Shown piece by piece: positions 53,087-60,334 of a DNA stretch of 64,000 nucleotides (position 1 is its first letter; each line of letters begins with the position of its first letter). The stretch lies in the NCBI GenBank assembly GCA_964490705.1, contig CAZBCG010000001.1, positions 248,001 to 312,000 of the forward strand, given 5' to 3'. Below the pieces are notes generated by a model. That model had not been told where the DNA came from and searched no databases. It saw nothing but the letters and a program-made list of their open reading frames with translations. The position numbers and the translations under genes are program-made. This DNA is from Fodinibius sp964490705 (lineage in GTDB: Bacteria > Bacteroidota > Rhodothermia > Balneolales > Balneolaceae).

Positions 53087-53842
53087 ATGAATTCCAAAAT
53101 GACAAACTCCAATACTATGATCTCCAAAGAAACATCAACCATTGGCCAACTTGTGGCAGAAGATTATCGTACCGCTTCGGTATTCCAGTCATTTGGGCTG
53201 GATTTCTGTTGCGGTGGAAACCGGACCATCGAAGAAGCGTGCAAGGGAAAAGAAGTAGATGTAAATGAAGTATTGCAGACTTTGAATCAATTGGATAAGA
53301 CCGACCCGGAACAGGATAACTACAACAATTGGTCGCTCGACTTTCTGGTTGACTACATCGTCAATAATCATCACAAATTTTCTCGTAATAAGCTGCCGGA
53401 GATCGGTCAGTACGCAAAGAAAGTAGCCGGCGTTCACGGTGATCGTCACCCGGAGGTGCAAGAAATTTGCTATAAATTCACCAAGCTTCACGGGGAGATC
53501 ATCAATCACCTGGACAAAGAAGAACAAATACTATTTCCCTATATAAAGGAGCTGGTTGAAGCAAAAGAAAAGGGATGGCAGCCAGAAACACCCGATTTTG
53601 GCAAGGCGGCGAATCCCATTGCTATGATGGAGGATGAGCATGATAATGCCGGTACATCCATGAAGAAGATCCGCAAACTAAGCAATGATTTTACGCCGCC
53701 GGAAGATGCCTGTACGACCTATCGGCTACTATATGAAAACCTGGAAGCATACGAAAAGGATCTGCAGAAACACGTGCATTTGGAAAACAATATCCTGTTC
53801 CCCAAAGCGCTTAAATTGGAGCACTCCCTAAATCCGAATTAA
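53087..53842 (+). CDS. Iron-sulfur cluster repair di-iron protein (RIC/ScdA/YtfE)
   Basis: 251 residues. N-terminal DUF542 with FQSFGLDFCCGGNRTIEEAC, then a hemerythrin-like four-helix bundle with iron-ligand His/Glu: VNNHHKFSRNKLPE, HGDRHPEV, LHGEIINHLDKEEQILFPYI, MEDEHDNAG, KHVHLENNILFPKA. It repairs Fe-S clusters damaged by NO or oxidants. ATGs at 53099 and 53117 are alternative starts, since the first residues are low-complexity and no clear ribosome site is seen. Confidence 0.94.
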   Translation: MNSKMTNSNTMISKETSTIGQLVAEDYRTASVFQSFGLDFCCGGNRTIEEACKGKEVDVNEVLQTLNQLDKTDPEQDNYNNWSLDFLVDYIVNNHHKFSRNKLPEIGQYAKKVAGVHGDRHPEVQEICYKFTKLHGEIINHLDKEEQILFPYIKELVEAKEKGWQPETPDFGKAANPIAMMEDEHDNAGTSMKKIRKLSNDFTPPEDACTTYRLLYENLEAYEKDLQKHVHLENNILFPKALKLEHSLNPN

Positions 53843-53857
53843 ACAGTTTCTTTTTCT

Positions 53858-54235
53858 ATGGATGATATACAGAGCGATCAGGATGTGGAAATTCTTGTTC
53901 ACAGGTTTTATGAAAAGGTTCGCAGCGACGAGCGACTGGGATATATTTTTAATGATATAGCCGAGGTGGATTGGGATAATCATTTACCTAAAATGGTTGA
54001 TTTCTGGTCGAACCTCCTTTTTCAGACCGGCCGATACAAAGGAAAACCTTTCCGGCAGCATATGCCGTTGCCTATTAAGGAAGGTGATTTCGACCGCTGG
54101 TACCGGCTGTTTGAGGAAACGGTGGAAAACCTTTATATGGGTGAAAAGGCGAATCTTGCTAAACAGCTGGCTCGCAATATCGCCTCTTCGTTTGAATTTC
54201 GAATGGACAAAGACGGGCTAATAAAAAAGGAGTAA
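53858..54235 (+). CDS. Group III truncated haemoglobin
   Basis: 125 residues. VEILVHRFYEKVRSDERLGYIFNDI, HLPKMVDFWSNLLFQTGRYKGKPFRQHMPLP and FDRWYRLFEETV are the trHb3 fold signatures; the conserved HMPLP motif and phenylalanines line the haem pocket. It binds NO or oxygen and can detoxify NO. Its stop is two bases before the next start. A decayed piece of a second copy is at 59656-59765. Confidence 0.92.
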   Translation: MDDIQSDQDVEILVHRFYEKVRSDERLGYIFNDIAEVDWDNHLPKMVDFWSNLLFQTGRYKGKPFRQHMPLPIKEGDFDRWYRLFEETVENLYMGEKANLAKQLARNIASSFEFRMDKDGLIKKE

Positions 54236-54237
54236 CG

Positions 54238-54429
54238 ATGAATGCTGATACTGAAGCAAAAATAAAAAAAGAAGTGGCTGAAAAAGTGCGCAAGGCTTGT
54301 ATTCAGGCCGCCCGGGAAGGATTCCGTGAGGCATCGATGAGCGGACTTTGCACGGAGGGCGCTGCGGAAGCCGCTATAAGCGCTATGCAAAAGCTGGATC
54401 TGAATGATATCCTCGACGAAGGATCTTAA
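54238..54429 (+). CDS. 63-residue protein of the haemoglobin operon
   Basis: Not recognised. Amphipathic helices: KIKKEVAEKVRKACIQAAR, then GLCTEGAAEAAISAMQKLDL. Two cysteines. No signal peptide or membrane segment, so cytoplasmic. It lies two bases after trHb and 12 before the first membrane protein. The same pairing, haemoglobin then this protein, is recognisable as a remnant at 59656-59765 (EGDTEAAVGAGESLDLNQI), which shows the association existed before duplication and that the frame is real. Confidence 0.7.
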   Translation: MNADTEAKIKKEVAEKVRKACIQAAREGFREASMSGLCTEGAAEAAISAMQKLDLNDILDEGS

Positions 54430-54441
54430 CCAACCGGAAGA

Positions 54442-54885
54442 ATGCCGAGAATTACACGCACATTTATCAAAACCGGACTCATGTACTTTCTGTTATCCCT
54501 GTTGCTGGAAATAGCTATCGAAATTGAGTCACTGCAATGGCCGTTTCTGACTCCGCTTTTCTGGCACATGCTGATGGTGGGCTGGATTACCCAGATCATC
54601 TTTGGCGTCTCGCTGTGGATGTTTCCGGGTCGGACGCGCGATGAAGGATTGAAACCCCAACTTTGGGGATGGCTCACCTATCTGTTTCTAAATATTGGAT
54701 TACTATTGCGGATTATCGCAGAACCTTGGCTCAATTATTCCGAGGTCGAAACATGGAGTATGCTAATCATGATATCGGCCATCGCGCAGGTTCTTGCAGC
54801 TATCACCTACATTATTGAGATGTGGCCGCGTATCCAGTCCAAAGAACAGCGACGCCGCAATCGCAAAAAGAAACGCAACAGTTGA
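54442..54885 (+). CDS. Four-helix membrane protein A of the NO operon
   Basis: 147 residues. Four predicted membrane helices (about 8-27, 38-60, 77-95, 105-125) and a basic tail (EQRRRNRKKKRN). Helix 2 carries HMLMVGWITQIIFGVSLWMF, a His/Gly/Trp pattern like haem-copper oxidase or NnrS helices. The next gene encodes a second protein with a related helix. Neither matches a family I can name with confidence. Likely a haem- or copper-binding membrane subunit for NO handling. Confidence 0.7.
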   Translation: MPRITRTFIKTGLMYFLLSLLLEIAIEIESLQWPFLTPLFWHMLMVGWITQIIFGVSLWMFPGRTRDEGLKPQLWGWLTYLFLNIGLLLRIIAEPWLNYSEVETWSMLIMISAIAQVLAAITYIIEMWPRIQSKEQRRRNRKKKRNS

Positions 54886-54888
54886 TTT

Positions 54889-55296
54889 ATGCCCTCACCC
54901 AGTCGATGGATGATTCGCGGTTCGTTTATCTATCTGCTGGCGGGATTTCTCCTTGGCGCTATCCTTTTAATCAATAAAGCCTACCCCTTCTATCCCCAAG
55001 TGTGGATCCTGCTGGCAATTCATATCGAAATGCTCATTTTCGGATGGATCATTCAGCTCACGCTGGGCACCGCCTACTGGATTCTGCCGAAAAGCCGTAC
55101 CCAACAAACAAGCAAAATCAAGATACCAGCTTTGGTAATGGCGGTACTACTGAACGGCGGAATCTTACTGAACATCAGCGATCATCTTTTTCGATTCTGG
55201 GAGCATGCCTGGGCAGTGGGACGATCGCTCGAGCTCTCGGCCGTTGTCCTGTTCATTATTCTCCACTGGGAACGAGTAACCTCGTTTCGGAACTGA
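54889..55296 (+). CDS. Four-helix membrane protein B of the NO operon
   Basis: 135 residues with four membrane helices (about 10-30, 37-62, 78-96, 107-127). Helix 2 HIEMLIFGWIIQLTLGTAYW parallels that of protein A (His, Met, GW, Q, G, then Trp-x-x-Pro), and both start MPxxxRxxIxxG. They look like an old duplicated pair that may form a heterodimer. The gene starts three bases after the A gene ends and is the last of the operon; a palindromic hairpin begins at its stop. Confidence 0.7.
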   Translation: MPSPSRWMIRGSFIYLLAGFLLGAILLINKAYPFYPQVWILLAIHIEMLIFGWIIQLTLGTAYWILPKSRTQQTSKIKIPALVMAVLLNGGILLNISDHLFRFWEHAWAVGRSLELSAVVLFIILHWERVTSFRN

Positions 55297-55318
55297 ATAA
55301 TTCCCGGCCGGAATTATT
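55296..55318. terminator. Hairpin between convergent operons
   Basis: AATAATTCC and GGAATTATT form a perfect 9-bp stem around CGGCC, between the plus-strand NO operon and the minus-strand ArsR gene. Suits both directions. Confidence 0.55.
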
Positions 55319-55362
55319 GCCAAACAAGCTGGAAAAATAAATAACGGTTAGCAAAAGGTGGA

Positions 55363-55698
55363 CTATCCCGAAACTTTTTGTGCAGATTCCAGATCCAAAT
55401 CAAAAAACGCTCTCAGCTGATTTATTTTCTCCCGGTTCACGCGCACTCTCACGCTTCGTCCCTCTTTGACCGTTTCTATAAGTCCGGCATACCGCAGCTC
55501 TTTCAGGTGATGAGATAACGTCGACTTGTGGATGCCCAGCTCCTCGGTAAGCTCACCGAAATCGCAAGTGGGCTCTTCCAAAGAGCAATCTTCCTCGTCC
55601 GCATTGCAACACTCGTATTCCCGCTGCATCAGCATCCGGATAATTTGCAGTCGATTCTTGTGACTTAACGCTTTGAAGCTCTGTGCCAGTTTTTCCAT
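55363..55698 (-). CDS. ArsR-family regulator with cysteine-rich insert
   Basis: 111 residues. Winged helix: FKALSHKNRLQIIRMLMQ, recognition helix IHKSTLSHHLKELRYAGLI, wing KEGRSVRVRV. Between them an insert with cysteines, ECCNADEEDCSLEEPTCDFG, suggests a metal or thiol sensor different from the ars operon repressor. Divergent from a membrane-protein gene with a perfect 6-6-6 palindrome in between. Confidence 0.88.
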   Translation of the reverse strand: MEKLAQSFKALSHKNRLQIIRMLMQREYECCNADEEDCSLEEPTCDFGELTEELGIHKSTLSHHLKELRYAGLIETVKEGRSVRVRVNREKINQLRAFFDLDLESAQKVSG

Positions 55699-55746
55699 TT
55701 CTGCAACAAAATTCTGTTCGTTTGGGATTTATAAATGTATCCAATA

Positions 55747-55764
55747 GTTTGAAAGTTATCAAAC
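55747..55764. promoter_or_regulatory. Probable operator of the cysteine-rich ArsR protein
   Basis: GTTTGA-AAGTTA-TCAAAC, perfect arms, with further symmetry outside (AT.. ..AT). It lies 48 bases before the ArsR start and 18 before the membrane-protein start, so one protein bound here could control both. Confidence 0.65.
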
Positions 55765-55782
55765 AATAAAACAATTATAGTT

Positions 55783-56247
55783 ATGGATATTCAGCAGACT
55801 TTGTTTGGAACCCGAAGAAAATCCGGACTTATTTTCGGTATTATCGGCACCTTTTTTATGACCCTGATTATGCTCATCGGCATGACGACTGGCATCAGTC
55901 CCATCCCGGAACCGATTCCCGTGGCTATTGCCGAAACCATTCTGGGTACAGCAGCCCAACCGGCATTAATGATTTTTGGGATGGTCGCCCACTTCGCCTA
56001 CGGGGCCGTGGCGGGATATATCCTTTTTGCTATTGCCAAAGACACCAAGCCGATTTTACAGGGACTCGGATGGGGCTTGCTGCTCTGGCTGATCATGCAT
56101 CTGCTGTTTCTACCATTCATCGGCTGGGGATTTTTTGCCGGTGCGGTCAATGTCAAAGTTATTCCCGCAACACTGATCCTACACCTGATTTATGGCGGAA
56201 TTTTGGGATACGGCCTGTTGCAATATCACAAAAAAACCGCAACCTAA
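55783..56247 (+). CDS. Four-helix membrane protein under ArsR control
   Basis: 154 residues with four membrane helices (about 16-36, 61-82, 91-113, 124-146). Resembles small DUF6789-type membrane proteins (GMVAHFAYGAVAGYILF, HLIYGGILGYGLL). Function unknown. Histidines lie within the helices. The divergent ArsR gene and shared palindrome suggest a metal- or thiol-induced role. Confidence 0.7.
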   Translation: MDIQQTLFGTRRKSGLIFGIIGTFFMTLIMLIGMTTGISPIPEPIPVAIAETILGTAAQPALMIFGMVAHFAYGAVAGYILFAIAKDTKPILQGLGWGLLLWLIMHLLFLPFIGWGFFAGAVNVKVIPATLILHLIYGGILGYGLLQYHKKTAT

Positions 56248-56290
56248 TCCTGATTTACATAACAAATTCAAATCCAAAAATTTACAACCC

Positions 56291-56626
56291 GTGAGCAATC
56301 AAACACCTCTTGCCTGCGATCTGTCGGCCATTGAGGACGACGAACTCAAACAACACAAGTCAAATAGTGAAAACGTATTGACCTCCATCCGGGACGTACA
56401 GGAACTGGGGGACGGCTATGCGTTTCGGCTTCCCACCAAAACAGAACTGATCGAACAAGCTGGCAGTTTTATTGCCCGGGAGCGGCAGTGCTGCCCATTT
56501 TTCAATTTCAACCTGGAAGTGACACCCGATCACGGGCCGGTTTGGCTGAAAGTCACCGGAGATCACAGGGTAAAGGAGTTCGTAAAAAAGAATATGGTAA
56601 CCCAACTGGAAACCGGAGCAACATAA
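56291..56626 (+). CDS. Small cysteine-containing cytoplasmic protein
   Basis: 111 residues from a GTG at 56291; a longer frame from 56192 would overlap the previous gene by 56 bases. ERQCCPFFNFNLEV is the notable motif, a Cys-Cys-Pro seen in small proteins often found with metal-responsive regulators. No signal peptide. I do not know the function. It probably belongs to the ArsR-controlled unit. Confidence 0.6.
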   Translation: MSNQTPLACDLSAIEDDELKQHKSNSENVLTSIRDVQELGDGYAFRLPTKTELIEQAGSFIARERQCCPFFNFNLEVTPDHGPVWLKVTGDHRVKEFVKKNMVTQLETGAT

Positions 56627-56713
56627 TAACTGGGAATAGCCCTTTAACGCTGGTATTCAGATCCCGTAGCTAATTCAGTCATACAAAAACTACTTGTAGC
56701 TGAGATTCCGGTT

Positions 56714-56753
56714 GAATTATAAAAGATAAAATAGTCTTAAATCTTTATAATTC
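56714..56753 (+). promoter_or_regulatory. Shared element copy C inside a 40-base inverted repeat (nirK2 operon)
   Basis: The shared 21-base element (56721-56741; core AAGATAAAATAGTCTT) is identical to copy B. It sits inside an inverted repeat with perfect ten-base arms GAATTATAAA and TTTATAATTC. It lies 86 bases before the small exported protein that starts the nirK2 unit. Confidence 0.65.
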
Positions 56754-56827
56754 CTTCACATTCATTGTCTATACTGGAATAGAAACTCAAATAAGATGCC
56801 CGTGGGCATTGGTAACAGGCGATTAAA

Positions 56828-57193
56828 ATGAAAAGAATTTATTCGATCATACTACTTTTTGCACTACTGGTCGGCACACTGCAGCCGATCTTGCCGATGA
56901 TCGAATACCAGCTTTTCGAGGGTAATGTTGTTGAATTGCTGGACAATGGAAATAACAATTCGCAGGCTGCCTGCCAAAATGTTCATGACTTGGTCCACAG
57001 CAATAACCGGGACTGCCAAGACAACGAAAATCAGCAACTGCTGGATACTGATTACTATCCCCTCGCACTGGAAATTACAACCATTCCCAAACCGGGTGCT
57101 TTTCCAACAACGTCGAAATTTTACCTCCCGGTAGTAAATAATATCATCAGCCCGGTATTTCTACCCACTCCTCCGCCTCCGCGGTTGGGCTAA
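56828..57193 (+). CDS. Small exported protein before nirK2
   Basis: 121 residues. Signal-type N-terminus (MKRIYSIILLFALLVGTLQP), acidic middle with two cysteines (QAACQNVHD and NRDCQDNE) and a proline-rich end (LPTPPPPRLG). Not recognised. Similar short proteins with a PPPPR end occur near metal genes in related bacteria, in my recollection. It lies 119 bases before nirK2 and behind copy C of the shared element, so it is probably co-regulated. Confidence 0.55.
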   Translation: MKRIYSIILLFALLVGTLQPILPMIEYQLFEGNVVELLDNGNNNSQAACQNVHDLVHSNNRDCQDNENQQLLDTDYYPLALEITTIPKPGAFPTTSKFYLPVVNNIISPVFLPTPPPPRLG

Positions 57194-57312
57194 AGTCTGC
57201 CGGACGTTCAACTATTCGTCTATGATCACAATCAGGACGGATAGTACGTCCGCAGATTTATATCCCGATCCAATTTTAGCTCAACTTTAATTACCTCAAA
57301 GGAGGACCAATT

Positions 57313-58455
57313 ATGAAACTTTTAAACTATATAATCATCGTTGTCGGCCTATTGCTGGCAATGGATGTATCAACAGCAACTGCACAACAGCAGGAAAAGA
57401 AAGCGAAATTTGAAATTGAAGGAAACTGGTACGGATTGCCGGACGCTAAAGTCTTCCAGGAAGACTACGACGGCCCGCCGGTTGTGGGCGATCATTTGAC
57501 CAAACTTCCGAATGTGGCACCACTTCAAGAAGGCAATCGCACCCACGATGTACGAATGGATATTCTGGCTCAGGAAATTGAAGTGGCTCCGGATGTGCGC
57601 TACAACGCATGGACCTTTGGCGGAACCGTGCCCGGACCCGTACTGCACGTTCGTCAGGGCGACAAGATTAACTTCACGATGAAAAATCGATCAAATGAAG
57701 AAGTTGCCATCACAGAACCTTCCAAGGGTGCTTCACCGTTTATGAGTCAGCTTAGCAACAACATGCAACAACCGAAAGGGATTGCTCAGCCGATGCTGCA
57801 CTCTATGGATTTCCACTCGGGAACTGTTGCCGCCGATGATAAATGGCAAAACGTGCCTCCGGGTATGAGTATCCAGTTCGAATGGGTTGCCAATTACCCG
57901 GGTGTATATATCTATCACTGTGGAACGCCGCCCGTGCTGCAACACATGTCGATGGGACAATACGGCGTTGTCATCGTATCTCCGAAAGAAGGATATCCCA
58001 CCGACCAACAGGTCGATAAGGAATTTGCGGTCGTCCAGTCGGAATTCTATCTGAAAGAAAAGCCCAAGGAAAAGGGCAACTACGAGCTGGACTACGATGC
58101 CGCCATGAAAAAACAGCCGAGCATTGTGGCCTTTAACGGTCACCAGAACGCCATGATGGATAATCCCTTCAAAGTAGCAAAAGGCGACCGCGTTCGACTC
58201 TACATGCTCAACGTCGGTCCCAATGATGTAGCCAGCACCCACGTAATCGGCGCCATCTTCGACCGCGTGTGGTACGAAGGCAACCTGGAAAACGAATGGC
58301 GCGGTATGCAGACCGTTCTCCTCGGTGCCAGCAACGGGGCCGTCATGGAATTTATCGTTCCCGAAGACGGTCACTATGTGCTTGTTGATCACGAAATGGC
58401 CGATGCCGAAAAAGGGGCCAAAGGGCTGATCGTCACCGAAAATGATTCCAAGTAA
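57313..58455 (+). CDS. Copper-containing nitrite reductase-like protein (copy 2)
   Basis: 380 residues. Sec signal peptide ending ATAQQQ, unlike the Tat-like signal of copy 1. Copper ligands are complete: LHSMDFH, YHCGTPPVLQHMSMGQYG (Cys, His, Met), THVIGAIF (catalytic His) and VLVDHEMADAEKG. A longer N-terminal region (GNWYGLPDAKVF) and a loop with SQLSNNMQQPKG distinguish it from copy 1, so it is a different subgroup, not a recent copy. AGGAGG lies ten bases before the ATG. Followed by an azurin gene at 33 bases. Confidence 0.9.
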   Translation: MKLLNYIIIVVGLLLAMDVSTATAQQQEKKAKFEIEGNWYGLPDAKVFQEDYDGPPVVGDHLTKLPNVAPLQEGNRTHDVRMDILAQEIEVAPDVRYNAWTFGGTVPGPVLHVRQGDKINFTMKNRSNEEVAITEPSKGASPFMSQLSNNMQQPKGIAQPMLHSMDFHSGTVAADDKWQNVPPGMSIQFEWVANYPGVYIYHCGTPPVLQHMSMGQYGVVIVSPKEGYPTDQQVDKEFAVVQSEFYLKEKPKEKGNYELDYDAAMKKQPSIVAFNGHQNAMMDNPFKVAKGDRVRLYMLNVGPNDVASTHVIGAIFDRVWYEGNLENEWRGMQTVLLGASNGAVMEFIVPEDGHYVLVDHEMADAEKGAKGLIVTENDSK

Positions 58456-58488
58456 TTTTATCTAACAACTACTAAATCTTATAGTATT

Positions 58489-58986
58489 ATGAAATCTTTC
58501 AGAAAAATAACCACTCTTTTTACACTCTTGCTGATTCCATTTTTTGCGATCAATGCATTTAATGGTTCTGGCAATAACGACACAGAAGAAAATGTTCGGA
58601 CGATCGAAATCAAAGGTACCGACCAGATGAAGTTCGACGTGACCGAAATCAATGCGGTGCCCGGCGAAACTATCCGTATCGTATTTACGACCGTGAGCAA
58701 ACTTCCGAAAAGGGCGATGGCTCACAATGTCGTCATTCTTAAGGAAGATGCTGATGTGGAAGCTTTTGCCAACGCCTCGGCCATGGCCCGTGACAACGAT
58801 TACATCGCGGCGGACATGGAAGATCAGATCGTTGCGGCCACACCACTAGCCGGTGGAGGCGAAACAGTAGAAGTAACCTTTACCGTGCCTGAAGATGCTG
58901 GTTCCTACACCTATATCTGCTCGTTTCCGGGACACTTCCTGGGCGGGATGAAAGGCACACTCAATGTCAAGCAACCATCCAGCTAA
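58489..58986 (+). CDS. Azurin-like cupredoxin (copy 2)
   Basis: 165 residues. Signal peptide (about 1-23). Copper ligands: His in AMAHNVVIL and Cys-His-Met in YICSFPGHFLGGMKG. It resembles copy 1 over its full length (GTDQMKFDVTEI against GTDDMKFSVTEI). Periplasmic electron donor, most likely for the adjacent nitrite reductase. A strong terminator follows 21 bases after its stop. Confidence 0.93.
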   Translation: MKSFRKITTLFTLLLIPFFAINAFNGSGNNDTEENVRTIEIKGTDQMKFDVTEINAVPGETIRIVFTTVSKLPKRAMAHNVVILKEDADVEAFANASAMARDNDYIAADMEDQIVAATPLAGGGETVEVTFTVPEDAGSYTYICSFPGHFLGGMKGTLNVKQPSS

Positions 58987-59007
58987 TTCTTAGCTGATAA
59001 CACAATC

Positions 59008-59043
59008 AAAAAGGGCGGTCGATTTCGGCTGCCCTTTTTCTTT
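59008..59043 (+). terminator. Rho-independent terminator after azurin 2
   Basis: AAAAGGGC pairs with GCCCTTTT, with inner GTCG/CGGC pairing around ATTT, followed by a T-run. Confidence 0.85.
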
Positions 59044-59073
59044 TCAATCCAAATTACTTAAACAAAGTAATTT

Positions 59074-59565
59074 ATGTATCACCTTTCCGTTTTCATCCAC
59101 ATAATTTCGGCCGTGTTCTGGATAGGCGGCATGCTTTTTACGGCTGCTGTGCTCGTCCCCGCCTCACGTCATCAGCTGTTAGCTGATAAAAAAGGGCAAT
59201 TCTTTGCGCTGGTCGGCACGAAGTTCAGCCGCATTTCGTGGATACTGTTTTTGATCCTGATCATCACCGGTATCACCAACCTGCTGGCTCGCGGCTACAC
59301 TTTTGCTGATTTAACCACTTTTTCTTTTTGGAACAGTTATTTCGGAAGCACTTTGTCTATTAAACTTCACCTGTTTGGAGCGGTACTCATTTTGAGCGGA
59401 CTTCACGATTTCTATGCCGGTCCCAAAGCCGCCGAGCTGATGGACAAGGAGCCTGAAAGTGACAGAACCAGGAGAATGAGAAAACTATCCAGCTGGCTGG
59501 GACGCATTAATTTACTATTGGGATTAGGTATCCTTTATTATGCGCTTAAATTGCTGAGAGGATAG
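59074..59565 (+). CDS. CopD-like membrane protein
   Basis: 163 residues with four membrane helices. VFIHIISAVFWIGGMLFTAAVLVPA is split here into its motifs HIISAVFWIGG and the following helix; LSIKLHLFGAVLILSG supplies the third helix. These fit the CopD/DUF2269 group, whose helix histidines may bind copper or haem. It lies after the terminator of the nirK2-azurin2 unit, so it has its own transcription or readthrough. Role in copper supply to the cupredoxins is inferred. Confidence 0.75.
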   Translation: MYHLSVFIHIISAVFWIGGMLFTAAVLVPASRHQLLADKKGQFFALVGTKFSRISWILFLILIITGITNLLARGYTFADLTTFSFWNSYFGSTLSIKLHLFGAVLILSGLHDFYAGPKAAELMDKEPESDRTRRMRKLSSWLGRINLLLGLGILYYALKLLRG

Positions 59566-59655
59566 AGCAGCAAAATACCGGGGACTGAATAAGCGTATTT
59601 AAATTTCTGAAACTCAGCTTTTGTTGATCTTATAGATTCAGATCCCAAAACTTTT

Positions 59656-59765
59656 TAACAGGGATCTTTTGCCCGGTGGTATGGATTGTTTGAAGAAGCG
59701 GTGGATGGAGGGAGATACGGAAGCAGCCGTTGGGGCAGGCGAATCACTTGATTTGAATCAGATTA
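59656..59765 (+). pseudogene. Fused remnant of a haemoglobin gene and the 63-residue gene
   Basis: Translation of 59662-59705 gives GSFARWYGLFEEAVD, matching GDFDRWYRLFEETVE of the trHb3 gene at 53858. After a frame change, 59708-59765 gives EGDTEAAVGAGESLDLNQI, matching EGAAEAAISAMQKLDLNDI of the 63-residue protein. The parts between are deleted. A TAA stands just before the haemoglobin piece. Confidence 0.75.
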
Positions 59766-59774
59766 CTTGGACAA

Positions 59775-60002
59775 ATGAAACAACCGATTGTGAGTTTTCA
59801 TACCGATGAGGATAATCACTGGGTGGCCGAACTGGAATGCGGTCATAATCAGCATGTTCGTCATGATCCGCCATGGCAGCTTCGTCCCTGGGTAACAACC
59901 AAAAGCGGCAGAGAAAATCATCTTGGCCAAAAGCTGGATTGTAAAAAGTGTGATCGGGGTGAGCCCAAAAATGAGCAAAGCTCACCTCAACAGACTAGTT
60001 AA
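59775..60002 (+). CDS. DUF3565 protein
   Basis: 75 residues. VSFHTDEDNHWVAELECGHNQHVRHDPPWQLRPWV is the family signature (quoted in part: WVAELECGHNQHVRH), and CKKCDRG completes a Cys/His set that could bind zinc or another metal. Cytoplasmic; function unknown. It follows the decayed haemoglobin piece by nine bases, as if once part of that operon. Confidence 0.8.
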   Translation: MKQPIVSFHTDEDNHWVAELECGHNQHVRHDPPWQLRPWVTTKSGRENHLGQKLDCKKCDRGEPKNEQSSPQQTS

Positions 60003-60334
60003 AGATAAGATATAGCTTGATTTTGGGATGTCATGTTACATCATATGTAACAACTAATATGAAAACCCGGAAGGCAATTCATTTGAGATATTTGTCTCCT
60101 GATTCGTAATCTAAACGTGATATTGCTATGCGTTAAATGGTCTCAAATTTTAGGATTCCATGGAGTACTATTTGTAGTACCTAAGAGGAACTATGGGAAA
60201 TTGTTTCCCGAAAGTATTTCTAAATTAATTACTTCGATGAGTTTTGATCTCGTTTGCAGTTTCGAATATACCACCTAATTTATAGTAATTAGCTGGTAGT
60301 TGTATAATCTGGGTTTTAAAAAAGGATGTAAACA
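60003..60334. other. 332 bases without a recognisable gene
   Basis: AT-rich, no convincing frame on either strand. A weak promoter candidate (TTG, 19 bases, TAATTTAT, ending about 60284) could serve the LapA-domain gene. I see no RNA gene. Confidence 0.4.

Noticed and set aside
57235..57251. GGACG/CGTCC short palindrome before nirK2 as an operator
   Set aside because: Five-base arms are easily met by chance, and nothing similar lies before nirK1.
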